DNA from: Oscillospiraceae bacterium
GTDB taxonomy: Bacteria; Bacillota_A; Clostridia; Oscillospirales; WRJC01
Length of the DNA: 45,953 nt
Direction: 5' to 3'
Assembly (NCBI GenBank): GCA_009782405.1
Contig: WRJC01000024.1
Span: 1-45,953 of the forward strand
Below are positions 32,564 through 40,858 of this stretch, piece after piece. Position numbers and translations under genes: made by a program. The notes beneath the pieces are model-generated. The model ran no database searches and was not told the DNA's origin. It worked only from the letters and a program-made list of their open reading frames with translations. The number at the start of each line of letters is the position of its first letter. Positions within the stretch are counted from its first letter, which is position 1.

Positions 32564-32743
32564 TATATGATCCTTTCCGACAACAATTTGAATTCGCTGA
32601 TCATCTTAGAGTTCTTGCAAATAAGTTATGAACCATTTCATCTTACCGGCGATGAAGGGGTACTGGAAGAACTTGATAATTATGTATTTGGCTCACTCTA
32701 ATTTACGGATGAGGCCGCGTTTGGGATCCGTCAGGATCACGCT
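32561..32743 (-). other. Junction region with two gene-end remnants
   Basis: Downstream of the ATPase stop (32744) the minus strand shows KYIIIKFFQYPFIAGKMKWF then ITYLQEL and a stop near 32612. It then reads EFKLLSERII and a stop that overlaps the ABC start. The second piece matches the C-terminus of the NUDIX gene at 23175 nearly base for base (GGAAAGGATCATATAATG is shared). There is no complete gene here. This looks like a patchwork left by recombination between gene ends. Confidence 0.5.
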
Positions 32744-34132
32744 TCAAAACATATCCTCGAACCGCACAAGCCGGACATTCGTGTGCCTGCCAGCTTCGGC
32801 AGCGAGCCTATCCGTAAATCCCGTTTTGGAAAATAGCCAAAACCATTTGTTTTTATAACTAAACAACTCTGATTTTTTTATCAGCGCAGCCAACACATCT
32901 ACATCCGTCGGTGCATTTGTCCACTTGCACTCGCCAAAAAGGGCATTGTCCTTGCGGCAAGTGAGAATATCGATTTCCTCCTGCCGTTTTTCGCGCGGAT
33001 TATTCCCCCACCATCTGCCGATTTTTCCGGGCAGAAACGGCAGATTGTTTTTTTTGGCTTCTTCCAACAAATATTGCTTGCATATTTCCTCAAAGACAAG
33101 CCCCATATACGCGGGGAGTTCTTCTTTGACTTCATAATCAAATATAGCCTCGCCCAAACCCGACACAATGCCGCTCATATTGGTAAAGACAAAGCGATAC
33201 CAAAATCTAAACATCATATCCTCTAAAAGATAAATGCTTTTTTTTGATGATGTATCGGCGATGGGCAATTCTTTTTTCACGATGCCAAGCGAAATCAATG
33301 ATTTAAGATATTTAGCGCACTTGTTACTCTCCGTCCCACATTTTGTGGCAATCTCATTTAGCCGCGAGGCTCCGCTTGCGATAGCCTCTATGATGCTGTT
33401 GTAAGTGGCCGGCTCGCGCAATTCCTGTTTCAACAGATTCGAAGGCTCTTCGAACAAAAGCCCGGATGATGTCAAAAATAAATCAACTATGTTTTCCGAT
33501 AACGATTTGTTCGCGTCAATTTTATTTAAATATTCCGGTATGCCGCCGGTCATGCCATACAGCACCGCTTTATCAACAAAATCAAAGCCACTGTAAAATG
33601 GCAGCGATTCAAAAAAACCGAACGGCAGTATTTTAAACTGCGCCGTCCGCCTGCCGTAAAGCGGGCTTTTATACCCGAGAACCTGATGCTCCATGAAGCT
33701 CATGCTTGACCCGCAAAGTATCAAAAACAATTTGCTGTCTATAAATTGCTCATCTATATGCGCCTGCAAAATAGAGGAAATCGGGCGATAGCCTCCCGCA
33801 AGAAACGGGTATTCGTCTATAACCAGTACGATTCTTTTGTCCTTAGATATTTGATGGATATAATCAAAAGCGCTTTCCCAATTGGAAAAGAAGGCGTTTT
33901 TAGCCAGTTCTTTCGCGGCAACGGAATAAACATCGCTGCTGAATCCGTTGAGATTTGCCGACCCGTCTGCCTCGCGGGCAAGAAAATAGATTGATTTTTT
34001 ATCCTTGATAAATTCCTTTATGAGAGTGGTTTTCCCGACGCGCCGCCGCCCATAAATAATAGCGCACTCGAATTTACCGCTTTCGTACATTTCATTCAGT
34101 TTTTTTAATTCTATATTTCTGCCAATGAACAT
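32744..34132 (-). CDS. AAA ATPase with C-terminal nuclease-like (DUF234-type) domain
   Basis: 462 residues with GAGGTGAT upstream. Walker A YGRRRVGKTTLIKEFI, Walker B-like IVLVIDEYPFLAGG, sensor LFLILCGSSMSFMEHQ: the archaeal-type ATPase family (PF01637). A winged-helix region follows (ASRLNEIATKCGTESNKCAK). The tail has QEEIDILTCRKDNALFGECK, an E-ID-ECK arrangement like PD-(D/E)XK nucleases (DUF234). Family members are found near mobile and defence loci, but the function is not established. A perfect 12-bp inverted repeat overlaps its promoter. Confidence 0.8.
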   Translation of the reverse strand: MFIGRNIELKKLNEMYESGKFECAIIYGRRRVGKTTLIKEFIKDKKSIYFLAREADGSANLNGFSSDVYSVAAKELAKNAFFSNWESAFDYIHQISKDKRIVLVIDEYPFLAGGYRPISSILQAHIDEQFIDSKLFLILCGSSMSFMEHQVLGYKSPLYGRRTAQFKILPFGFFESLPFYSGFDFVDKAVLYGMTGGIPEYLNKIDANKSLSENIVDLFLTSSGLLFEEPSNLLKQELREPATYNSIIEAIASGASRLNEIATKCGTESNKCAKYLKSLISLGIVKKELPIADTSSKKSIYLLEDMMFRFWYRFVFTNMSGIVSGLGEAIFDYEVKEELPAYMGLVFEEICKQYLLEEAKKNNLPFLPGKIGRWWGNNPREKRQEEIDILTCRKDNALFGECKWTNAPTDVDVLAALIKKSELFSYKNKWFWLFSKTGFTDRLAAEAGRHTNVRLVRFEDMF

Positions 34133-34150
34133 AATTTATCACCTCAAAAC

Positions 34151-34213
34151 AATCAAACTTACAAGTTTGCAACTCGTAAGTTTGATTATATATCATTAAA
34201 CCAAAAAAGTCAA
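34151..34213 (-). promoter_or_regulatory. Promoter and inverted-repeat operator of the ATPase gene
   Basis: On the minus strand, TTGACT (34208-34213), 17 bp, TATAAT (34185-34190). Partly overlapping the -10 is a perfect 12-bp inverted repeat, AATCAAACTTAC (34151-34162) and GTAAGTTTGATT (34176-34187), with a 13-nt spacer that contains another AAGTTTG. This layout suggests binding of a repressor, possibly the gene product itself. Confidence 0.6.
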
Positions 34214-34216
34214 TAC

Positions 34217-34261
34217 AAAAAAATAAAAAAGTAGGGAGCGCCGCCCACGGGCATTCCCTAC
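34217..34261 (-). terminator. Intrinsic terminator
   Basis: On the minus strand, GTAGGGA and TCCCTAC (34255-34261 and 34231-34237) pair around an inner GCCC/GGGC stem, followed by TTTTTTATTTTTTT. It ends the nucleotidyltransferase transcript, about 130 bp after its stop codon. The intervening 34262-34393 holds a TATAAT-like box but no ORF I can support. Confidence 0.75.
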
Positions 34262-34393
34262 TATCACCCGCTCGGTTTGGAAGTTTGAAACTCGATTATA
34301 TGCGAATTATTTTCGAGCAAATTATACACGTTCTCTCTCAAATAAAAATGGCCGTCCGTAAAAGACTGCCACTCGTGTGTTAAATATTTTTTC

Positions 34394-34945
34394 TTATTTC
34401 GAAATATCTTTTATATAATCGTCGAAAGCTTGTTCAGCAAAACGCATACTTTCGCTCAACGCCGTAGGGTGCAACGGAAATTCGTATTTTTTCAGTATTT
34501 TGTAAACTTCGTCGATTTTTTTTAGATTCAGATGTTTCATAAGAATTATCGCGTCGGTCAAATCGTAAGTGTCAGCCCGCGCCGAAACAAGTTTCATTGC
34601 GAGTAGACTCTCCGCGTCCAAAACGCTGACCGTAAGATTGCTAAATTTCATATACTCCGAAGAAGAAAGGTGTTTAAACTCTTCCGTGAACATCACCACA
34701 TCATCGTTGAGCCATTGAGTGTCTAAATTATTTTCGCAACCTATCTCATCGATTATTATCTTTAAATCCTCTTTAGGTCTGAAAATTGCATCTATATCGC
34801 GTGTAGAATTTCGTGCTTCGTAAACCAATGTCAACGCCGCTCCGCCGCACAAAATAATTTCGCCGACTTTTTCGCGCTGTTCTAACTTTTCATTTATTTT
34901 TTCAAGATATTTCAGCATATCTCTTTTGGTAAATTTTATTTTCAT
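34394..34945 (-). CDS. Nucleotidyltransferase-fold protein (DUF6036/AbiEii-like)
   Basis: 183 residues. The nucleotidyltransferase signature is visible: IILCGGAALTLVYEARNSTR then DIDAIF, in which the two Asp of DID would hold metal, and AMKLVSARADTYDLTDAIIL in the helical half. Proteins of this kind are toxins in several type II or IV toxin-antitoxin and abortive-infection systems (AbiE, MenT). The upstream 121-residue gene ends 2 bp before the start, giving an antitoxin-toxin-like layout. Toxicity here is inference. Confidence 0.7.
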   Translation of the reverse strand: MKIKFTKRDMLKYLEKINEKLEQREKVGEIILCGGAALTLVYEARNSTRDIDAIFRPKEDLKIIIDEIGCENNLDTQWLNDDVVMFTEEFKHLSSSEYMKFSNLTVSVLDAESLLAMKLVSARADTYDLTDAIILMKHLNLKKIDEVYKILKKYEFPLHPTALSESMRFAEQAFDDYIKDISK

Positions 34946-34947
34946 TG

Positions 34948-35313
34948 TTATACCCTCTGCAGAACATTTCCGCCGTAAAATAGATTTCGCTGGCTATATT
35001 CTTCAGGCGACGTTTCTTTTAAATATATTTGATACTCTTTATTTTTTGTGTCGAAAGCATAAGCAGGGTTTTTCAACTTGAATGTTTCATCATAAATCCA
35101 TTCGGGCGGCGTGATTCCGCTGTCATTCGCCAATTTATGCGCGGCACAGGCGAGCATACAATATTCTTTGTTTTTCAAAATTCCTTTTTCAGGTTTTTCT
35201 GAGATGAGTTCTGATTTATTTTTGCTCCGTTTGAAATCATCAAGGAATGTACAAAAAACAAGTGTGAAATCATCACTTTCAGCTAACGCCGGAATATCTT
35301 TTATTTTAATCAC
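34948..35313 (-). CDS. Partner protein of the nucleotidyltransferase (antitoxin-like)
   Basis: 121 residues (MIKIKDIPALAESDDFTLVF...). Its C-terminal half, PPEWIYDETFKLKNPAYAFD then ETSPEEYSQRNLFYGGNVLQ, is of the kind that in other genomes follows an XRE helix-turn-helix in partners of nucleotidyltransferases. No helix-turn-helix is visible here. It is 2 bp from the nucleotidyltransferase gene, so the two are co-translated. I assign no biochemical function. Confidence 0.55.
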   Translation of the reverse strand: MIKIKDIPALAESDDFTLVFCTFLDDFKRSKNKSELISEKPEKGILKNKEYCMLACAAHKLANDSGITPPEWIYDETFKLKNPAYAFDTKNKEYQIYLKETSPEEYSQRNLFYGGNVLQRV

Positions 35314-35437
35314 AGCAATTCACCTCGTAAACAAGCATTATACAGCAAATCAATAAAAATATCAAGTGTTTTATGGAAATATCTCACGGTAATAGCATGA
35401 GTTAATTTTTTGTGAATGAAACGATAGATTTTGTTGT

Positions 35438-36172
35438 TTAATTCAACTTTTCCAAAACCTCAATCAATTCAAGCCAATCTTGAATATGCAAGTGGCCGCA
35501 ATCGGGGACAGCATTTTTGCTCTGTTTTCGCCATGGGTTTTCCATCGTTTCATCTTCGTACCAAACCGGAAATATGCCGACCGCCGCCGAGCCTTCCACA
35601 TCCGCTTTGATATTGTCCCCGCAGAACCAAGCATCCCCGGCATCGAGCCCCGCCTTTTTCAAAGCGAGCTCAAACAGCATCGGGTTTGGCTTTCGGAACA
35701 TATATTCGCTCGATGCGATGATAAACTCGAATTTGTTATGCGGCAAAAGCCGGTTTATGCGTTCGGTCAAAGCCGCGCCCGAAAAACCGATGTTGCTTAT
35801 GACCCCGCTTCGGATGCCATTCGCGTTAATGTAATCAATTACCCTATCCGCGTTCGGCATCATTGCGCCTGCGGATGCATGGTCCCAAAATATCCTTTCC
35901 GCTTCGGGCAGCGAAACCGAAAGCTCTATTTCAAGGTATTCGTACAAAAACCTTTGGAACTGCCATTCGTGGAGCTCCAGGCCCAATTCCCGAACGACGC
36001 CGATCCTCTCGAACAACTCTTGCGAAAAGTCGCAGGCCTGCTTTGGCGTCAGGCCGTTTTTGTTGCTCTTTACATACTCAAACAACGCTTCCTCCCCGCG
36101 CAGCAAATCAAAACCCGGCTCGCAGAGCAGAGTGTGGCCGTAATCGAATATTATCATTTTTGGCCTCTTCAT
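35438..36172 (-). CDS. HAD-superfamily hydrolase
   Basis: 244 residues from ATG 36172 (MKRPKMIIFDYGHTLLCEPG), with GAGGG upstream; the frame is open further but lacks a site. Motif I is FDYGHTL, so the second Asp of DxD is Gly. Motif II is GVISNIG, motif III the Lys in FRKPNPMLFELALKKAG, motif IV WFCGDNIKADVEGSAAVG. Loss of the general-acid Asp is found in some HAD subfamilies (for example dehalogenase-like ones), and it may alter or abolish phosphatase activity. Single-gene unit; substrate unknown. Confidence 0.82.
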   Translation of the reverse strand: MKRPKMIIFDYGHTLLCEPGFDLLRGEEALFEYVKSNKNGLTPKQACDFSQELFERIGVVRELGLELHEWQFQRFLYEYLEIELSVSLPEAERIFWDHASAGAMMPNADRVIDYINANGIRSGVISNIGFSGAALTERINRLLPHNKFEFIIASSEYMFRKPNPMLFELALKKAGLDAGDAWFCGDNIKADVEGSAAVGIFPVWYEDETMENPWRKQSKNAVPDCGHLHIQDWLELIEVLEKLN

Positions 36173-36291
36173 AATCGCCCTCATTTTTACAAAATTTCCC
36201 GCTATATTATATTCCAATAAATTCCATATATTATACCACACGGCTATGAATAATTCAACAAAAATTTGCGAAAAAAACATGAAAATTATGC

Positions 36292-36320
36292 TTGATTTTT
36301 TGTCTGCGATATGATATAAT
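36292..36320 (+). promoter_or_regulatory. Promoter of the methyltransferase-GNAT operon leader
   Basis: TTGATT (36292-36297), 17 bp, TATAAT (36315-36320). It starts a leader of about 350 nt before the first large gene at 36680. Confidence 0.7.
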
Positions 36321-36342
36321 GGATTTTACAGGAGGGCTTGCT

Positions 36343-36426
36343 ATGTTTGTTTCAGGCGTTTTGAAGTCCCATAAAATGGTTTGCTCCGTTCAAACGGATA
36401 ATGGCGAGACGTTGTACGGAGCTTAA
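36343..36426 (+). CDS. 27-residue upstream ORF
   Basis: ATG 36343 follows AGGAGGG at good spacing and encodes MFVSGVLKSHKMVCSVQTDN then GETLYGA, stop 36426. It is the first ORF after a strong promoter and is followed by two terminators before the main gene, so it may be a leader peptide; it could also be the stub of a lost gene. I do not recognise the sequence. Confidence 0.5.
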   Translation: MFVSGVLKSHKMVCSVQTDNGETLYGA

Positions 36427-36543
36427 TCAGGGAGAAATGATCTTCCGAGGTTCGTCGGTAATATGGCGTAATATGCGTAGTTATGGCTATGCTTTTAAAA
36501 TGTTACCATTTGCCGATTGAACAGAGAGTATAGATTAAGTTAC

Positions 36544-36575
36544 AGGCTGCGGGCGTTTCGTCCGTAGCCTTTTTG
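36544..36575 (+). terminator. Leader terminator 1
   Basis: GGCTGCGGGCG and CGTCCGTAGCC pair over 11 bp (two G-U) around TTT, followed by TTTTTG. It lies within the leader, 105 bp before the main start codon. The stretch 36427-36543 holds only a small GCGTAG/CTATGC hairpin that I can see. Confidence 0.75.
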
Positions 36576-36600
36576 TATGGAATGAACATCGCATCATTCA

Positions 36601-36659
36601 AGCGATAAGGCGTAAATTTTGCAAAACAAAATGATTGTCTTATCGCTATTTTTATTATT
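36601..36659 (+). terminator. Leader terminator 2, next to the RBS
   Basis: AGCGATAAG (36601-36609) pairs with CTTATCGCT (36639-36647), with an inner ATTTTG/CAAAAT stem, followed by ATTTTTATTATTATTT and then GGAGG. The layout, a hairpin, an AT-rich tract and GGAGGAATTAT, is nearly the same as at 13255-13292 before the other methyltransferase-GNAT gene. Confidence 0.65.
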
Positions 36660-36679
36660 ATTTGGAGGAATTATATTTT

Positions 36680-38470
36680 ATGAAAAACGAAATTGGAAAC
36701 TATGCAAAACACGCGCAATACTGGGATTGGGCAAAACTCGACCATGATCCAACCCCTGAATATGACTACTGGTATAACTACGCAAAAACATACGGCAAAA
36801 ATATTTTGATTCCCATGTGCGCATGGGGAGGCGCAGGCGCATATATGGCGGAACGCGGTTTAAACGTGACTGCGTTTGATATTACGCCGGAAATGATAAC
36901 AGAAGGAAAAAATCATTACGGAAATATAAAAAATTTAAATTTGTTCGAAGGTGATGTAAGGGATTTCAGGTTTGATATTGAACCTGCCGACTTCTGTTAC
37001 AGTATGGATTTCGGACATATACACGATATTGAGGAAATAAAAAAAGCATTCGTGTGTATAAATCAGCATCTGCGTGATGGCGGAGGATTTGTTATTGAAA
37101 CCTCGCTGCCTCCGACTGAATCCAATAGTTATCCGCTTCAAACATTCATGCCGGAAAACCAACCCTATCCCGGTTTGAAAGTATGGAAAACAAGCGAGGG
37201 TCGCGTAGATGCAGATACAGCTCGCAATTATATTTCACAGGTTTTTTATGTTGAAGATGAAAACGGCGATATCGAGAGTTTCGAGCATTCATTCTATTTA
37301 CAGAGTTATACCCGCGAAGAATGGCTTGCGGCTTTTAAAGAGTGCGGGTTTGAGATAAAAGGCGAATACAGCGACCGTGAAGTAAAATCATGGCAGAGCG
37401 GAGACGGGTTATTAATTATCGAAGCTGTGAAAAGAACCGTTGAAAAAGAGCGATACAGTCCGGCTTTAGATCTGTTTCATCTTCAAACGCCTGTTTACCG
37501 CTATGAAAACGTCGAAGTTTACAACGACAACATAGCATTGGAATTTCCAAACGACGGGAGAGGTCCCAAATACCATTTTTGTATAAAAGCCGACGGAGAA
37601 TGGGTCGGGTGGATAGACGTAAAAATGTATTATTCGATACGCTGTTATCATGACGGTCAAATCGGATATATGATCGATGACGAAAAGAACCGCAACCGTG
37701 GTTATGTGACTAAAGCATTATTGGCGATAAAACCATTCCTGCGGCGTTGCGGTTTCAAGCGTATCCTGATAAACACCGATATAAGTAATCTTCCGTCCCG
37801 ACGTGTATGCGAAAAAATCGGCGCGAAACTGATTGAAATATTCGACACTCCAACATGGACGGGGATATACAAACAAGGTCAGCGGCAGGGATGTATGCAC
37901 GAATGGGTTATCGCGGATGAGATGGAGCGGTATGACATAACACATAATAATCTGCGTCACGTTAAAATCGACCTCGAAAAAGACAAAGAATATATTTTTG
38001 AACGGCACTGCCGAGTAAATTACGAGTGTGATACTCCATGGACGAGGAAACTTTCTTATGAAAAATATCGGGCGAATTGGTTTTCGTGGGCAAGTCAACA
38101 AAATGGTTTTTTGTCCGCGCTGACTGATAGCATGAAAGATGAACGGACTATCGCCGAAATTATCAAAACAGAATCGGGCGAAAACGTCGGTTATTTGTGG
38201 GTTGCGTTTCACGCTGATGAGGATTCGTATTTTACCTGGGCAGACGTGCAGGACATATATGTAGAGGAAACATACCGTAAAATGGGAATCGCAACTTATC
38301 TGATGGATTACGCTGAAAAATCCGCGAAACAAAACGGAGCGAAAGCAATACGTTCAGGTACAGGCTGCGAAAATATCAAATCGCAAGGGTTGCATAAAAA
38401 ATTAGGATATTATCAATATCGGTATGAGTATGAAAAAGTTTTAACGGAGGAGGATTGTCTAAGTGAATAA
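36680..38470 (+). CDS. Methyltransferase-GNAT-GNAT three-domain protein
   Basis: 596 residues from ATG 36680 (GGAGG upstream; longer frame rejected because it crosses the leader terminator). Residues ~1-255: class I methyltransferase (NILIPMCAWGGAGAYMAERG motif I, then VTAFDITPEMI). Residues ~265-400: GNAT domain 1 (GYMIDDEKNRNRGYVTKALL, then NLPSRRVCEKIGAKLI). Residues ~425-596: GNAT domain 2 (DIYVEETYRKMGIATYLMDY). The acyl-CoA loops of both GNAT units are readable. Three modifying activities on one chain suggest multi-step modification of one substrate or of related ones. Substrates unknown. Confidence 0.83.
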   Translation: MKNEIGNYAKHAQYWDWAKLDHDPTPEYDYWYNYAKTYGKNILIPMCAWGGAGAYMAERGLNVTAFDITPEMITEGKNHYGNIKNLNLFEGDVRDFRFDIEPADFCYSMDFGHIHDIEEIKKAFVCINQHLRDGGGFVIETSLPPTESNSYPLQTFMPENQPYPGLKVWKTSEGRVDADTARNYISQVFYVEDENGDIESFEHSFYLQSYTREEWLAAFKECGFEIKGEYSDREVKSWQSGDGLLIIEAVKRTVEKERYSPALDLFHLQTPVYRYENVEVYNDNIALEFPNDGRGPKYHFCIKADGEWVGWIDVKMYYSIRCYHDGQIGYMIDDEKNRNRGYVTKALLAIKPFLRRCGFKRILINTDISNLPSRRVCEKIGAKLIEIFDTPTWTGIYKQGQRQGCMHEWVIADEMERYDITHNNLRHVKIDLEKDKEYIFERHCRVNYECDTPWTRKLSYEKYRANWFSWASQQNGFLSALTDSMKDERTIAEIIKTESGENVGYLWVAFHADEDSYFTWADVQDIYVEETYRKMGIATYLMDYAEKSAKQNGAKAIRSGTGCENIKSQGLHKKLGYYQYRYEYEKVLTEEDCLSE

Positions 38471-39995
38471 AATTGAATTTGATGAAATAAAAGAAACAAT
38501 AGAAGCATCAGGCATAGAAAATATGATCGCCGAACAAACAATAAACCACTCTTCATTAATCGTGTCGTTCGTTCCCGATATATGGAAAAAAGATTTTCGT
38601 TCACACGGATTCACCGTATACGCACAATATCATGACTATTGGATTGATAAGCTTACATCGCCCGGTTCTGCGTATGGTGGTTTCGATTTTCTGCGTGAAG
38701 AAGATTGCGGTATTGCTTCGGAAATAAGCGTTGCGTGCCGGGGACAGAGCCGCGGATTTGAGGGAGAACCCCCGGAATGGTTTGCCGATTGGCTTCGCGG
38801 CGAGGACGGTATGAATAATTCCGTTGTTCTTGTCCGCAGGATAAACAACAGAATCGTGGGGATTTCCTGCACGGCGACTTATGCCCATGACAGCGAAAAA
38901 GGCGCGGTTGTATGGGTTAGAATGTTGGCGGTACATCCCGATTTTCAAGGACGCGGCATAGGCAAAAATCTGCTTTTGCAAACGTTGCAATATGGCGTTG
39001 AACATGGAGCAAAACGGGCATTCCTTCATGCCGACGTTGAAAATACCACCGCGATATGTATTTATACAAACGCCGGATTCACATCGCGGGGCGGCGAAGG
39101 ACAAATTGATATGATATGGAGGGAAAAGAAAATGGATAACATAAAAATCAGAGAAATGACAGCATCGGAATCGGACCTAAAAGGCATAGCCAATATACAC
39201 CGTGATTGCACAGACCCGTGGGGTAATATCGAAGAATGTACTGCGTGGATTACAAAACGCCTTGAACGCGGATTTTATATTCAGGTCGCGGAATTTGACG
39301 GAAAAATCGTCGGACACGGCGAATGGATTGTCTCGGACGAACCTGACAGGAAATTCGTATATCTCGGTATGCTGCAAATAGACAAGGATTATCAGCGAAA
39401 AGGCATCGGACGGATTATGATTGCCGACGGAATAGAATACGCAAAGAAAAACAACTGCGAATTAATCGTCACAATTCCCGATATGGACGAAAACGCGGAT
39501 ATATTTTACAGGAAGTGCGGATTTAAAGACGAACGGAAAAGCCATAGTTTGAAAATGCTGACGGAACCATATAAAGATTACAAATTTGAATATATAGATA
39601 TTGATAAAATTCCGTTCTCGGCGATAAAAGAAAAAAAATATATTTTCGGGAAAGGGCAATTATGTTCAAGGCATATGTGGGAGGTTTATAACGAAAAACC
39701 CTCTACCGACGACAGATTCGCTCCCGCAATTTTGTTGCCGGACGGCACATACATACAAATTGATGTCACTCACGGAGGTTATTTGATGATATGGTCAAAC
39801 AGCACAAATTGCAATTATATGATAAAATCCGCTTTATCGTTTGGTTATTCTTTGGGATTGCCTCATCTTAATTTTGACTATTTCGAGGATGAAGAAAGTT
39901 TTTTTGCCGGATTTGAAGTCTATGATAAAAAGCAGGAAGCAGATTTTGAACAGATATACAATATAAAAAATCTAACAGAGGAGGAACCCCAATGA
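38463..39995 (+). CDS. Double GNAT acetyltransferase with C-terminal extension
   Basis: 510 residues from GTG 38463 (GGAGGAGG upstream), overlapping the previous gene by 8 bp. GNAT unit 1 at ~100-225 (VRMLAVHPDFQGRGIGKNLL; ENTTAICIYTNAGF). GNAT unit 2 at ~225-375 (LGMLQIDKDYQRKGIGRIMI; ADIFYRKCGFKDE). Residues ~375-510 are an unassigned domain also rich in aromatic residues (FIIGK-like KEKKYIFGKGQLCSRHMWEV). Together with the upstream protein the operon has four GNAT domains in two chains. Confidence 0.82.
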   Translation: MNKIEFDEIKETIEASGIENMIAEQTINHSSLIVSFVPDIWKKDFRSHGFTVYAQYHDYWIDKLTSPGSAYGGFDFLREEDCGIASEISVACRGQSRGFEGEPPEWFADWLRGEDGMNNSVVLVRRINNRIVGISCTATYAHDSEKGAVVWVRMLAVHPDFQGRGIGKNLLLQTLQYGVEHGAKRAFLHADVENTTAICIYTNAGFTSRGGEGQIDMIWREKKMDNIKIREMTASESDLKGIANIHRDCTDPWGNIEECTAWITKRLERGFYIQVAEFDGKIVGHGEWIVSDEPDRKFVYLGMLQIDKDYQRKGIGRIMIADGIEYAKKNNCELIVTIPDMDENADIFYRKCGFKDERKSHSLKMLTEPYKDYKFEYIDIDKIPFSAIKEKKYIFGKGQLCSRHMWEVYNEKPSTDDRFAPAILLPDGTYIQIDVTHGGYLMIWSNSTNCNYMIKSALSFGYSLGLPHLNFDYFEDEESFFAGFEVYDKKQEADFEQIYNIKNLTEEEPQ

Positions 39996-40819
39996 TAATT
40001 GAAAAATACTTTGGCATAGATCGCGAAATCGTACAACAAATGATAGAAGCGACAAAAAACATGACAAACGAAAAGAGCGGCGATAACGGATTCCAGAATA
40101 CGAAAGTATTCCTGTTTGACGAATATGCTGTTCTTGCAATGCAAAACATGAACTTTCGCAATGTAACCACACCGGATCCGGACTTAAAACATCTCGAAAG
40201 GTTAGCCGGGACGCTCTTTGAATTGCAAACAAAAGGCGTCAATGCCGTTCCCATTCTGGCATTCCAAAGCGACGGCGGCGACGGCTATATCATTCAGCCG
40301 AGAGCCAAGGGCGCAGAGCTGTACGACAGGGACAAATCAAACAGCAAAGATTACGTTTTAGAGCGTGTCGAATTGCTGGCAAACGCGCCGCAAAAACATT
40401 TTGATAAATATATTGCGGATATAATCAAAATCGTTGACGCGGGCATTATAGTGGATTTTGCGGGCAAAGACAATTTCTTTTATGATGAAACAATCGGCTT
40501 TCAGTTTATCGACTTGAACGCGCATGACGATTACGAATACGGGCTTTCCGATAAAAAAGCTCAAGGCAAACAAGCCGCGTCGTATGGCTGTTTTTTGCCG
40601 TGTTATTTCGATACCGTCCCGAAATACCGCGACAGTGTTTCAAAGACATTGCCTGAAATGACTGACGGCGAACGCGCCCTGTTAAAAGAACGCAACAGGA
40701 ATATTTTTGGCAAATGCAGGACTGCCGCGACAAATAACGGGATAACGGAAGAAGCGGTTAATGAGATAATCGCAGCCGATTGGTTTATCCCGCAAAAACA
40801 GCGGTTGGGATTATGTTGA
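39992..40819 (+). CDS. Kinase-like protein
   Basis: 275 residues; ATG overlaps the previous stop (ATGA) and AGAGGAGG precedes it. A kinase-type core can be traced: FDEYAVLAMQNMNF (strand with possible Lys-equivalent missing), the catalytic-loop-like DAGIIVDFAGKDNFFYDE and the DFG-equivalent GFQFIDLNAHDDYEYG. The HRD His is replaced, and the Lys of strand 3 is not evident, so it may be inactive or an unusual member. It belongs to the methyltransferase-GNAT operon. Function unknown. Confidence 0.55.
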   Translation: MIIEKYFGIDREIVQQMIEATKNMTNEKSGDNGFQNTKVFLFDEYAVLAMQNMNFRNVTTPDPDLKHLERLAGTLFELQTKGVNAVPILAFQSDGGDGYIIQPRAKGAELYDRDKSNSKDYVLERVELLANAPQKHFDKYIADIIKIVDAGIIVDFAGKDNFFYDETIGFQFIDLNAHDDYEYGLSDKKAQGKQAASYGCFLPCYFDTVPKYRDSVSKTLPEMTDGERALLKERNRNIFGKCRTAATNNGITEEAVNEIIAADWFIPQKQRLGLC

Positions 40820-40858
40820 AAATTTAAAATTTATCGCTGAAAGGAAAGTGCGATCATA

